Source of the DNA: an uncultured beta proteobacterium
GTDB lineage: Bacteria; Pseudomonadota; Gammaproteobacteria; Burkholderiales; Burkholderiaceae_B
Direction of reading: 5' to 3'
DNA length: 5,901 bases
Assembly: GCA_903924715.1 (NCBI GenBank)
Contig: CAIYCP010000342.1
Span: forward strand, 1-5,901
The notes under the pieces are model-generated. The model saw only the letters and a list, made by a program, of their open reading frames with translations, made no database searches and was not told where the DNA came from. This document shows, piece by piece, positions 1-5,373 of the stretch. The stretch's first letter is position 1, and each line of letters opens with the position of its first letter. A program made the translations under genes and the position numbers.

Positions 1-314
1 AGCGTTGGGTTAATCGCAATCGGGCCGACGGAGGCAATGGTTAAGGTGTAGCCGTCGGCCGGTGCGCGCGCGGCAATCTCGTTGCCAATATTGCCACCCG
101 AACCAGGCTTGTTCTCGACGACAAAGGGCTGTTTAAGCTTTTCAGTCAAGTGTTGACCGACACTGCGCGCAATGATGTCGGTGGTGCCACCCGCTGTAAA
201 GGACACAATGATTTTGACGGGCTTGGTCGGATAGTCTTGAGCATCTTGTGCATACGCCGTGAAGGCGCAGCCCAAGATACTGTGTAGCAAGAGCGCCGCG
301 AAAATTTTAATCAC
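1..314 (-). CDS. Bug/TctC-family tripartite tricarboxylate transporter substrate-binding protein (N-terminal part)
   Basis: Only the first 104 residues of a protein that is normally about 320 long are in the window; the rest lies beyond the left edge. Residues 1-22 form a Sec signal peptide: Lys3, a hydrophobic stretch, and an A-Y-A cleavage site before Gln23. The mature protein opens with the family hallmark YPTKPVKIIVSF, then the ligand-loop motif TAGGTTDIIAR (40-50) and VVENKPGSGGNIG (65-77), followed by the typical ADGYTL (86-91). Known Bug proteins are periplasmic receptors that bind small carboxylates or related solutes; the ligand here is unknown. I chose the GTG at 314 because it begins the signal peptide directly; a TTG four-plus codons upstream is possible but less likely. 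The start overlaps the stop of the class II aldolase gene by 8 bases, so the two are cotranscribed and probably translationally coupled. Confidence 0.93.
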   Translation of the reverse strand, partial: MIKIFAALLLHSILGCAFTAYAQDAQDYPTKPVKIIVSFTAGGTTDIIARSVGQHLTEKLKQPFVVENKPGSGGNIGNEIAARAPADGYTLTIASVGPIAINPT

Positions 315-1095
315 GATATGAGATGTCCGTGCGGTCAAGTTTACGCAGCAGTGCGGGCCACTCCATCACACCATAGGCACGACGCGTGCCAGGCTGGTAG
401 TTGTTCCACGTTTCATCCAGCACTTTTTGCGAAACCTTAGACAGTGGACTATTGCACGACATCGCACCCAACTGCGCGTGGCACGATAACTCGAGGCGGT
501 GCATCCAGTTAAAGGCTTCACCAACAGTGCGGCCAACAGTCAGCGCACCGTGATTACGCAGAATCATGGCCTCGTTCATGCCCAAGTCTTTGCAAAGAGA
601 CTCTTGTTCGCTTTCATCGAGCACGACGCCTTCGTAGTTGTGATACGAGATCTTCAAGAAGCGCATGGCCGTTTGGGTGAGTGGCAACAAGCCGCACTCT
701 AGCGACGAGATCGCCATTGACGCCCAACTGTGCGTATGAATGACGCAACCGACATCGGCACGGGCGTGGTGGATGGCGCTGTGGATCACAGAGCCTGCCT
801 TATTCAGGCCATATTTGAGGTCGCCAAAATCTGGGCTCGTCAGAATATTGCCGTGATGGTCAACCTTAAGCAGACTCGAGGCCGTAATTTCCTCGTACAT
901 CATGCCGTAGGCATTGATTAAGAAGGTGCCCTCCTCGCCTGGGACGCGAGCCGAAATATGGTTGGCAGCCATGTCGGCCATGCCGTAGATGGCAACGAGC
1001 CGATAACAGGCGGCTAGATCAACGCGCGCCTGCCATTCGGCATCCGAAACTTTACCTTTGAGAGAGGGGAGCTGTAGTACGCCTACTTTTGACAT
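307..1095 (-). CDS. class II aldolase/adducin family protein
   Basis: This 262-residue protein has the class II aldolase/adducin (FucA/AraD-like) fold and is of normal length. Visible family marks are NHISAR (45-50), the metal-binding H-T-H at 120-122, and RNHGALTVG (180-188) with the third metal ligand His182. Known relatives cleave or epimerise sugar phosphates using a divalent metal such as zinc. By eye the catalytic Glu73 of E. coli FucA aligns with the Gly/Ala at 100-101 (NKAGSVIH), so a FucA-type aldol reaction is doubtful; a decarboxylase, an epimerase or another metal-dependent role is possible. The ATG at 1095 is supported by GAGG (plus-strand CCTC at 1105-1108) nine bases upstream. 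It is the first gene of a two-gene unit with the Bug receptor, which suggests that it acts on the imported solute or a product of it. Family assignment is firm; the reaction is not. Confidence 0.93.
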   Translation of the reverse strand: MSKVGVLQLPSLKGKVSDAEWQARVDLAACYRLVAIYGMADMAANHISARVPGEEGTFLINAYGMMYEEITASSLLKVDHHGNILTSPDFGDLKYGLNKAGSVIHSAIHHARADVGCVIHTHSWASMAISSLECGLLPLTQTAMRFLKISYHNYEGVVLDESEQESLCKDLGMNEAMILRNHGALTVGRTVGEAFNWMHRLELSCHAQLGAMSCNSPLSKVSQKVLDETWNNYQPGTRRAYGVMEWPALLRKLDRTDISYRD

Positions 1096-1142
1096 GATGG
1101 TGTGCCTCAGAAGAAATGTTATTTTTAATGACCCAATGAGCC

Positions 1143-1171
1143 TGAATATTCGAACGACATAGCAAAGACAA
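1143..1171 (-). promoter_or_regulatory. weak candidate sigma70-type promoter for the aldolase-Bug operon
   Basis: Read on the minus strand there is TTGTCT (plus 1166-1171), a 17-base spacer and TATTCA (plus 1143-1148), about 50 bases before the aldolase ATG. The match is 4 of 6 at -35 and only 3 of 6 at -10. The -10 region overlaps a GAATATTC palindrome at 1144-1151. Spacing and location are reasonable, but the motif match is poor. Confidence 0.22.
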
Positions 1172-1245
1172 TACCAAAAGGCGCCAAAATCTGCGAGTGG
1201 TTCTCACAAATCACGTTATGCTTGTCGGTATTCGCGGTGCGAGCA

Positions 1246-1275
1246 GGCTTAGGCGGAGGATGGCTTGAGGCTTGA
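1246..1275. repeat. short direct repeats GGCTTGA in intergenic region
   Basis: GGCTTGA occurs twice back to back (1262-1268 and 1269-1275), and a related GGCTTA lies at 1246-1251. They sit in the 235-base gap between the aldolase operon and the lipoprotein gene, about 55 bases before the lipoprotein ATG. They could be operator half-sites, but repeats this short also arise by chance. I see no other clear element in this gap apart from the weak promoter and a TTGCGCAA palindrome at 1290-1297. Confidence 0.3.
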
Positions 1276-1330
1276 ATCGTGCGACAATTTTGCGCAAGTC
1301 GGTATGAAATCGCGTTTTTTTGAGACTTAT

Positions 1331-1649
1331 ATGAAACTATTGGCTGCGATCGCGGTGTTTTTTTTTAGTGGGATGTCAAAGCAGCCCGGTCTACTACCAT
1401 CGCAGCCCCGCACGACAGATCGTGGTCTTAGATAAGCGCGAGATCAGCATTATCCCGCTGGGCGAAAACAAGTGGGAAGCCTACGGCGGCAAGCAAGGTG
1501 GTTACAAACCTGATCTTGCACTTCAAAAAGCGCGTCAAATTGAGGCGATTGAAAAAGTCACCGGTTGTCGGGTGGTTAATTCTGAATACGTGCCTGGCCA
1601 CGAAGTTGATGGCATGTTGATGCACGCAACCGTTTCGTGCGCGCAGTAG
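1331..1649 (+). CDS. small putative outer-membrane lipoprotein, reading frame broken by a T9 run
   Basis: From the ATG at 1331 the sequence reads MKLLAAIAVFFF and then loses the frame, stopping at 1433-1435 after 34 residues. A second open frame, offset by one base, runs from 1368 to the TAG at 1647-1649. If the T run at 1358-1366 had eight instead of nine T, the gene would read MKLLAAIAVFFLVGC and continue in frame: a textbook lipoprotein signal with lipobox L-V-G-C, Cys15 lipidated, 105 residues in all. The mature part is small and polar, with GENKWEAYGG, GGYKPD, a short helix ALQKARQIEAIEKV, and two cysteines (TGC and VSC) that could form a disulfide. I do not recognise a named family. A GAG sits seven bases before the ATG; an in-frame ATG at 1304 would add nine residues. 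An annotation pipeline may call only 1368-1649 from a GTG, but that start has no ribosome site and would discard the signal peptide. Confidence 0.7.
1358..1366 (+). repeat. homopolymer T9 tract inside lipoprotein signal peptide
   Basis: Nine consecutive T follow GTG in the hydrophobic core of the signal peptide. Removing one T joins the signal peptide to the rest of the lipoprotein at a perfect lipobox. Such runs are prone to slippage during replication, transcription and sequencing. Confidence 0.85.
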
Positions 1650-1650
1650 G

Positions 1651-1680
1651 TTAGCGGGCCCGAACTTCAGGCCCGGCTGA
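1651..1680. terminator. hairpin between convergent genes (possible bidirectional terminator)
   Basis: CGGGCC (1655-1660) and GGCCCG (1670-1675) form a six-base-pair GC-rich stem with a nine-base loop. With a single bulged G at 1676 the stem extends outward through AGC/GCT and two more pairs to 1651 and 1680. It begins just after the lipoprotein stop and ends 13 bases before the stop of the PaiB-like gene. No T run follows on either strand, so it is not a classical intrinsic terminator. Confidence 0.45.
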
Positions 1681-1692
1681 TGTTGAGCTGAA

Positions 1693-2337
1693 TTACCCTA
1701 AGCCCCCGCTGGCCCCGACGATGCGACCCATTTGGCGATCAGCATCTGTTTGGGCTGCGTTCGCCAAACCTTTAGCGACGCCTGCGCGATCAGCGTCAGT
1801 GCGGTTTTGGCTGATCTTCCATTTTGCTTGCACGCGAATGATGGTGAGCTCGATGGCCACAATCGATTCAAGCATGGTTGCCAGATAATCCGCAGGTGCA
1901 TCGGTGACTCGCCAATTGCTATTGCGGCGTAGTTCCATTTTGGTGGTTAAGTCTTCGACTACGCGACGCTTGATCTGGCTGTCGTGCGACACCGTGAGCC
2001 AGCCATAGACATGGGCGACGGCATAGTTATAAGTGGGCACGACCTTGTGGTGTTCAAGCTTAGAGGGATACCAGTTGGGCGTGATGTAGGCGCTTGGGCC
2101 CTGAAACACGACGAGCGACTCAGCATCTGGATTTGCGGTTTGCCAGACGGGATTGCCCTTCGCCACATGGCCAATGAGTTTGGTGCCTGGGGTCAAGTCG
2201 CCCTCAAGCATAAACGGAATGTGATTGGCTTCGAGTGCTTCACCGTCGCGGGTAATGAGTGTGCCTAACGGGAAGTGTTTGATCAGCTCGCTGACAACGA
2301 CTAGATCATTTTGTTCAAAGTGCTTTGGGTTGTACAT
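1693..2337 (-). CDS. FMN-binding negative transcriptional regulator, PaiB family
   Basis: The 214-residue protein matches the PaiB family along its whole length. Marks in order are the N-terminal MYNPKHFE, EANHIPFML (36-44), LIGHVAKGNPVW (54-65), the flavin-fold core FQGPSAYITPNWYPS (78-92), VPTYNYAVAHVYG (100-112), and the C-terminal signature KWKISQNR (172-179) followed by DRAGVAKGL (183-191). The family has a split-barrel FMN-binding fold; Bacillus PaiB is described as a negative regulator of sporulation and protease genes, but most members are untested and a flavin- or heme-linked enzymatic role is equally possible. The ATG at 2337 has GAGA (plus TCTC at 2343-2346) five bases upstream. 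No paiA-like acetyltransferase is in the window. It is divergent from the amidase gene across 90 bases, so the two may share control. Family call is secure; regulatory function is inferred. Confidence 0.93.
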   Translation of the reverse strand: MYNPKHFEQNDLVVVSELIKHFPLGTLITRDGEALEANHIPFMLEGDLTPGTKLIGHVAKGNPVWQTANPDAESLVVFQGPSAYITPNWYPSKLEHHKVVPTYNYAVAHVYGWLTVSHDSQIKRRVVEDLTTKMELRRNSNWRVTDAPADYLATMLESIVAIELTIIRVQAKWKISQNRTDADRAGVAKGLANAAQTDADRQMGRIVGASGGLG

Positions 2338-2373
2338 GAGCGTCTCGACAATTAAACGGTGAAATTATTGATC

Positions 2374-2387
2374 CGAACGTGGGTTCG
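2374..2387. promoter_or_regulatory. inverted repeat in divergent spacer, candidate operator
   Basis: CGAAC (2374-2378) and GTTCG (2383-2387) form a perfect inverted repeat around GTGG, in the 90-base spacer between the PaiB-like gene and the amidase gene. Read on the minus strand, an AATAAT (5 of 6 match to a -10 box) lies just downstream of it (plus 2365-2370), so a protein bound here could affect transcription of the PaiB-like gene. Confidence 0.3.
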
Positions 2388-2398
2388 CGCTAAAGTCA

Positions 2399-2406
2399 GT
2401 GTACAC
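2399..2406. promoter_or_regulatory. GTGTACAC palindrome, candidate operator upstream of amidase
   Basis: This perfect eight-base palindrome lies 21 bases before the amidase ATG. GTxTAxAC-type cores are common in operators of GntR-like repressors, but no such regulator is encoded in the window. The match is short, so the assignment is tentative. Confidence 0.25.
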
Positions 2407-2427
2407 ATATTGAATCGAGATAATCGA

Positions 2428-3741
2428 ATGAAGCCCACCAAAGTACCCCTCGGACTATTTGCTGCGACGCGTGCGATTGCGCAAGGTAAATTGTCGCCCC
2501 AAGACTATTTGCAGCAATGTGTTGCGCGCGCTGACGAGCGCGAGCCCTCGCTGCATGCGTTTGTTGCGCGTACGCCCACAGACAATTTATTACAGGGGGT
2601 GAGTGATGGTGAGTGGGCTGGGATCCCGGTTGGGATTAAAGACTTAATTGCGACGCGTGAGCTGACAACCACCAATGGCTCGCCGATTTATGCGGACCAG
2701 GTGCTTGGTTATGATGCGCCGATTGTTGCGCATATTCGTCAGCTGGGTGCGGCGGTTTTTGGCAAAACGGTCACGACAGAATTTGCCTGGCGCCAACCTG
2801 GCCCCACCGTTAACCCGTTCAATGCCGCACATACCCCAGGCGGTTCATCGAGCGGGTCGGCTGCGGCGGTAGCCGCTGGCATTGTGCCTTTGGCGCTGGG
2901 TACGCAGACCGTGGGTTCAGTGATTCGACCTGCTGCCTTTTGTGGCGTCGTGGGCGTGAAGGCAAGTTTTGGCGCAGTGCCACGTGAGGGCGTGTTTCCG
3001 TTGTCTGGGTCGCTTGATCACGTTGGGTTTATTGCCAGATCGGTTAATGATGTTGCGTACGCTTTTAATTTGTTGCGCAACAAAGTTGCCATTGAGCCTG
3101 ACAGCATTGTGTTGCCGCCGGTACCGATGAATACAGAGGTCGGCATTGAGCCTTCGTCGGCGCCACGTCTGGCCTGGTTGCGCACGCCCTTTGATGATCG
3201 TGTCACCGTTGAGCAAAAACAAGCGATGGACAAGAGCGTGGCACAGCTGCGCGCTAAGGGTGCTGTCGTTGAAGAGTTTAGTTTGCCCGATGAGTATTGG
3301 ACTGGTATCGATGCGATGTTTTGCTTGCTTGAGTGTGAGGGCGGTGCGATTCACCAAGAGCACGTTAAGCGTTTTCCAGAGCGCTCAAGCGTTCACTTAA
3401 AAGAGCTCGTCGAAAAAGGTCAGGCGCGCTCGGCGTTTGAATATTTAGCCGCACGCGGATTGCAGCAACGCTTGCGGGCGGATGCCGCAACCCAGTTCAA
3501 AGGCTTTGATGCGGTGCTGACAATCCCCGCAACCGGCGAAGCACCTGAGGGCTTAGCGTTCACTGGCGATCCAGTTTTTTGTGCGCTGTGGAGCTTCTTG
3601 GGGTTGCCCGCGTTGACCATGCCGATCGCCCGCTCAGCCAAGGGGTTACCGCTTGGCCTTCAGCTGATTGCGCCATACAGGCAAGACGCGCACTTGCTTC
3701 GCACCGGTCGTTGGGTTGAGCTTTCGTTGCCGGCTGCGTAG
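2428..3741 (+). CDS. amidase signature family protein (amidase)
   Basis: This is a 437-residue enzyme of the amidase-signature superfamily, normal in length. The Lys-cisSer-Ser triad is complete: Lys71 in GIPVGIKDLI, Ser140 in TPGGSSSGSAAAVAAG, and the nucleophile Ser164 in GTQTVGSVIRPAAFCG. The usual GGSSGGS and GGSIR versions are slightly changed (GGSSSGS, VGSVIR), a pattern seen in small-molecule amidases rather than in GatA. The C-terminal GLPALTMPIA and GLPLGLQLIAP strands close the fold. Family members hydrolyse amides to carboxylate plus ammonia or amine in the cytoplasm; no signal peptide is present. I place the start at the ATG at 2428, with GAG at 2417-2419 eight bases upstream. The frame stays open back to a GTG at 2359 (460 residues), but the extra residues resemble no family N-terminus and run through the palindromes. 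It is transcribed divergently from the PaiB-like gene and converges on the GGT-like gene. The substrate is not predictable. Confidence 0.94.
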   Translation: MKPTKVPLGLFAATRAIAQGKLSPQDYLQQCVARADEREPSLHAFVARTPTDNLLQGVSDGEWAGIPVGIKDLIATRELTTTNGSPIYADQVLGYDAPIVAHIRQLGAAVFGKTVTTEFAWRQPGPTVNPFNAAHTPGGSSSGSAAAVAAGIVPLALGTQTVGSVIRPAAFCGVVGVKASFGAVPREGVFPLSGSLDHVGFIARSVNDVAYAFNLLRNKVAIEPDSIVLPPVPMNTEVGIEPSSAPRLAWLRTPFDDRVTVEQKQAMDKSVAQLRAKGAVVEEFSLPDEYWTGIDAMFCLLECEGGAIHQEHVKRFPERSSVHLKELVEKGQARSAFEYLAARGLQQRLRADAATQFKGFDAVLTIPATGEAPEGLAFTGDPVFCALWSFLGLPALTMPIARSAKGLPLGLQLIAPYRQDAHLLRTGRWVELSLPAA

Positions 3742-3748
3742 TTGCGCG

Positions 3749-3766
3749 AGCGGCTTAACCGCCGCT
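3749..3766. terminator. hairpin at the convergent end of amidase and GGT-like genes
   Basis: AGCGGC (3749-3754) and GCCGCT (3761-3766) form a perfect six-base-pair stem with a six-base loop. It starts seven bases after the amidase stop and overlaps the last codons and stop of the opposing GGT-like gene. There is no T run on either strand, so it may only weakly terminate or protect 3' ends. Confidence 0.4.
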
Positions 3767-5329
3767 GACTGCATCCCCATAGGCTGACATGATTTCAGTA
3801 CAGCCCATGTTGAGTTCGCCATCGCGCATCACGCCCGCAGGGCATGCAAAGGCAAAGGGATAAGCGGTGCGGCGTGCCGCAACAACGGGCAAGACACCGC
3901 CGAGTGCCTGCATGACATCGGGGGCGAGGTCTTTGTCGGCGACGATGCGCGGCCCACCACTGACGTCGATCCTGGGTTGATGAAAGGCCTCTTCAAGCGT
4001 TAAGCCGTGATCCATCATGAAAGAGGTGAGTTGCATGACGGTGCCAAGAATTTTACGGCCACCCGAGGCGCCGATTGCAAAGCGCCGCCCTCTCGTGTCT
4101 TCACCGATGACGGGTGAATAATTCGCGAGACAGCGCTTGTTGGGCGCTAGCGAATTTGGCTTGCCAGGCTCGGGATCAAACCACATGATGCCATTGTTGA
4201 GCAATAGACCCGTCGAGGGTGAGACCACGCGCGAACCAAATATAGAAAGCAGCGTTTGCGTGACCGAGCACATGTTGCCATGCCGATCCACCACACTGAA
4301 GTGTGTCGTGCATCCCGGTGCTTTGGGTGACTCGTGATCGCCCATTTGCTCAAAGCGCAACTTGAAGGCGGCGTCCAGCGCGTGTGCAAAGCCCGCGTAG
4401 GTGGCGGCATCGGGTGCGCCTTTGCCTGGCGTAAATGCTTGCGCGAGCAAATCAAGCGCCTTACCAAAGGTCGGGCCGCCAGTTAAACCTGGTGTGGCGA
4501 ACACGCGCCCCCCGCGATAGTTAATCGTAAGCGGCTCGACCATTTCGGCACTGTAGCTCGCGAGGTCGTCAACGCTTAAACAGCCACCTTTGGCGCGCAC
4601 ATCACGCACAAGGGCTTGCGCGATATCGCCTTTATAAAACGCCTGTGCCCCACCCTCTGCAATTTGCATCAAGGTTTGGGCAAAGGCTTTTTGATTTAAA
4701 TGCCGCTGGTTGACTGAGGTCCAATCACCCGCAATCGGCCAATGCCCCTCTTCTAAAAACAAAGCGGCCGTATCGGGATCTTTTGCTAAAACGCGCGCGT
4801 TCGCTGCGGTGACGAGCGTTGTATACCAATCTACTAACAGGCCAACATCTGCAAGTTTGGCGGCTGGCGTTACGAGTTCGTGCCATGGCATACGCCCAAA
4901 GTGTTCATGCGCCAAACCCATCCCTGACACCACACCTGGCACGGCCACGGCGGTCGCACCCATTACGTTGCGATCATCCACAACCGAGGGCCAGGGAAAT
5001 AAATCAGAAGACTTGCCGGTACCACTGAGGGGGTAGTCGGCGGAATTGAGTTCGCGCGGTGAGCGACAACCAAAATTAATGACGTGTGCTTTTGCTTCGT
5101 TGGCACGCCAGAGCACCATGGCACCACCGGCGGCGGGTCCACTCATCCACGGCTCGACCACGCCAAGCGCAAACGAGGTTGCGACCGCTGCATCAACGGC
5201 ATCACCGCCTGCTTCTAGAACTGCCGCACCAACTTCAGCGGCACGGCGATGCTGTGCCGCGACGACGCCCGCTTTTGTGGCGATGACGGTTTTACGTGTT
5301 GTTTGCGAGTTTGAAAAATTATCTTCCAT
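3755..5329 (-). CDS. gamma-glutamyltransferase-family Ntn-hydrolase (substrate probably not a gamma-glutamyl compound)
   Basis: The 524-residue protein is a full-length GGT-family Ntn-hydrolase. The self-cleavage site and nucleophile are in CTTHFSVVD: Thr342 (counting from a TTG one codon upstream) would become the N-terminus of the small subunit, and Thr360 matches E. coli Thr409. The oxyanion pair GG is in GASGGRKI (421-428). By eye, residues that hold the glutamyl group in E. coli GGT are replaced: Arg114 by Gly88, Asn411 by Leu362, Gln430 by Gly381, Asp433 by Trp384, and Ser462-Ser463 by Ala403-Asn404. This fits the branch that includes YwrD-like proteins, cephalosporin-acylase-like proteins and the oxamate amidohydrolase HpxW. 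No signal peptide is seen, so it should act in the cytoplasm, unlike periplasmic E. coli GGT. I chose the ATG at 5329; TTG at 5332 is an alternative and neither has a clear ribosome site. It lies 44 bases after the deacetylase-like gene on the same strand, probably in one operon. Confidence 0.92.
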   Translation of the reverse strand: MEDNFSNSQTTRKTVIATKAGVVAAQHRRAAEVGAAVLEAGGDAVDAAVATSFALGVVEPWMSGPAAGGAMVLWRANEAKAHVINFGCRSPRELNSADYPLSGTGKSSDLFPWPSVVDDRNVMGATAVAVPGVVSGMGLAHEHFGRMPWHELVTPAAKLADVGLLVDWYTTLVTAANARVLAKDPDTAALFLEEGHWPIAGDWTSVNQRHLNQKAFAQTLMQIAEGGAQAFYKGDIAQALVRDVRAKGGCLSVDDLASYSAEMVEPLTINYRGGRVFATPGLTGGPTFGKALDLLAQAFTPGKGAPDAATYAGFAHALDAAFKLRFEQMGDHESPKAPGCTTHFSVVDRHGNMCSVTQTLLSIFGSRVVSPSTGLLLNNGIMWFDPEPGKPNSLAPNKRCLANYSPVIGEDTRGRRFAIGASGGRKILGTVMQLTSFMMDHGLTLEEAFHQPRIDVSGGPRIVADKDLAPDVMQALGGVLPVVAARRTAYPFAFACPAGVMRDGELNMGCTEIMSAYGDAVSGG

Positions 5330-5373
5330 CAAGGCATCTATTATTTTTGTGTGTGCTGAGTCAAACGAACCAA

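Noticed and set aside
1..314. Bug protein as a lipoprotein (ILGC at residues 13-16)
   Set aside because: The I-L-G-C is a partial lipobox, but the A-Y-A site at 20-22 followed by the usual mature start of the family fits ordinary Sec cleavage better.
1251..1268. Strong Shine-Dalgarno-like GGAGG immediately followed by ATG
   Set aside because: The ATG at 1260 is followed by GCT and then a TGA stop, and GGAGG abuts the ATG with no spacer, so it cannot start a gene.
1428..1625. Minus-strand open frame opposite the lipoprotein gene
   Set aside because: Its translation has no family signal, while the plus-strand frame has a signal peptide, lipobox and plausible ribosome site once one T is removed.
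2419..2424. GATAAT, a close match to a -10 box, before the amidase start
   Set aside because: It is only three bases from the amidase ATG, so transcription would start inside the coding region, and no -35 element is found at the right distance.
2359..2427. Longer amidase start at GTG 2359
   Set aside because: The added 23 residues do not resemble amidase N-termini and would code across the palindromes of the divergent promoter region; ATG 2428 has a plausible ribosome site.
2917..3363. Open frame of about 148 codons on the minus strand inside the amidase gene
   Set aside because: It is antisense to the conserved amidase core, has no recognisable motif, and is explained by codon bias of the real gene.
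4710..5036. Plus-strand open frame opposite the GGT-like gene
   Set aside because: The opposite strand carries clear family-conserved protein sequence; this frame shows no domain or plausible ribosome site.
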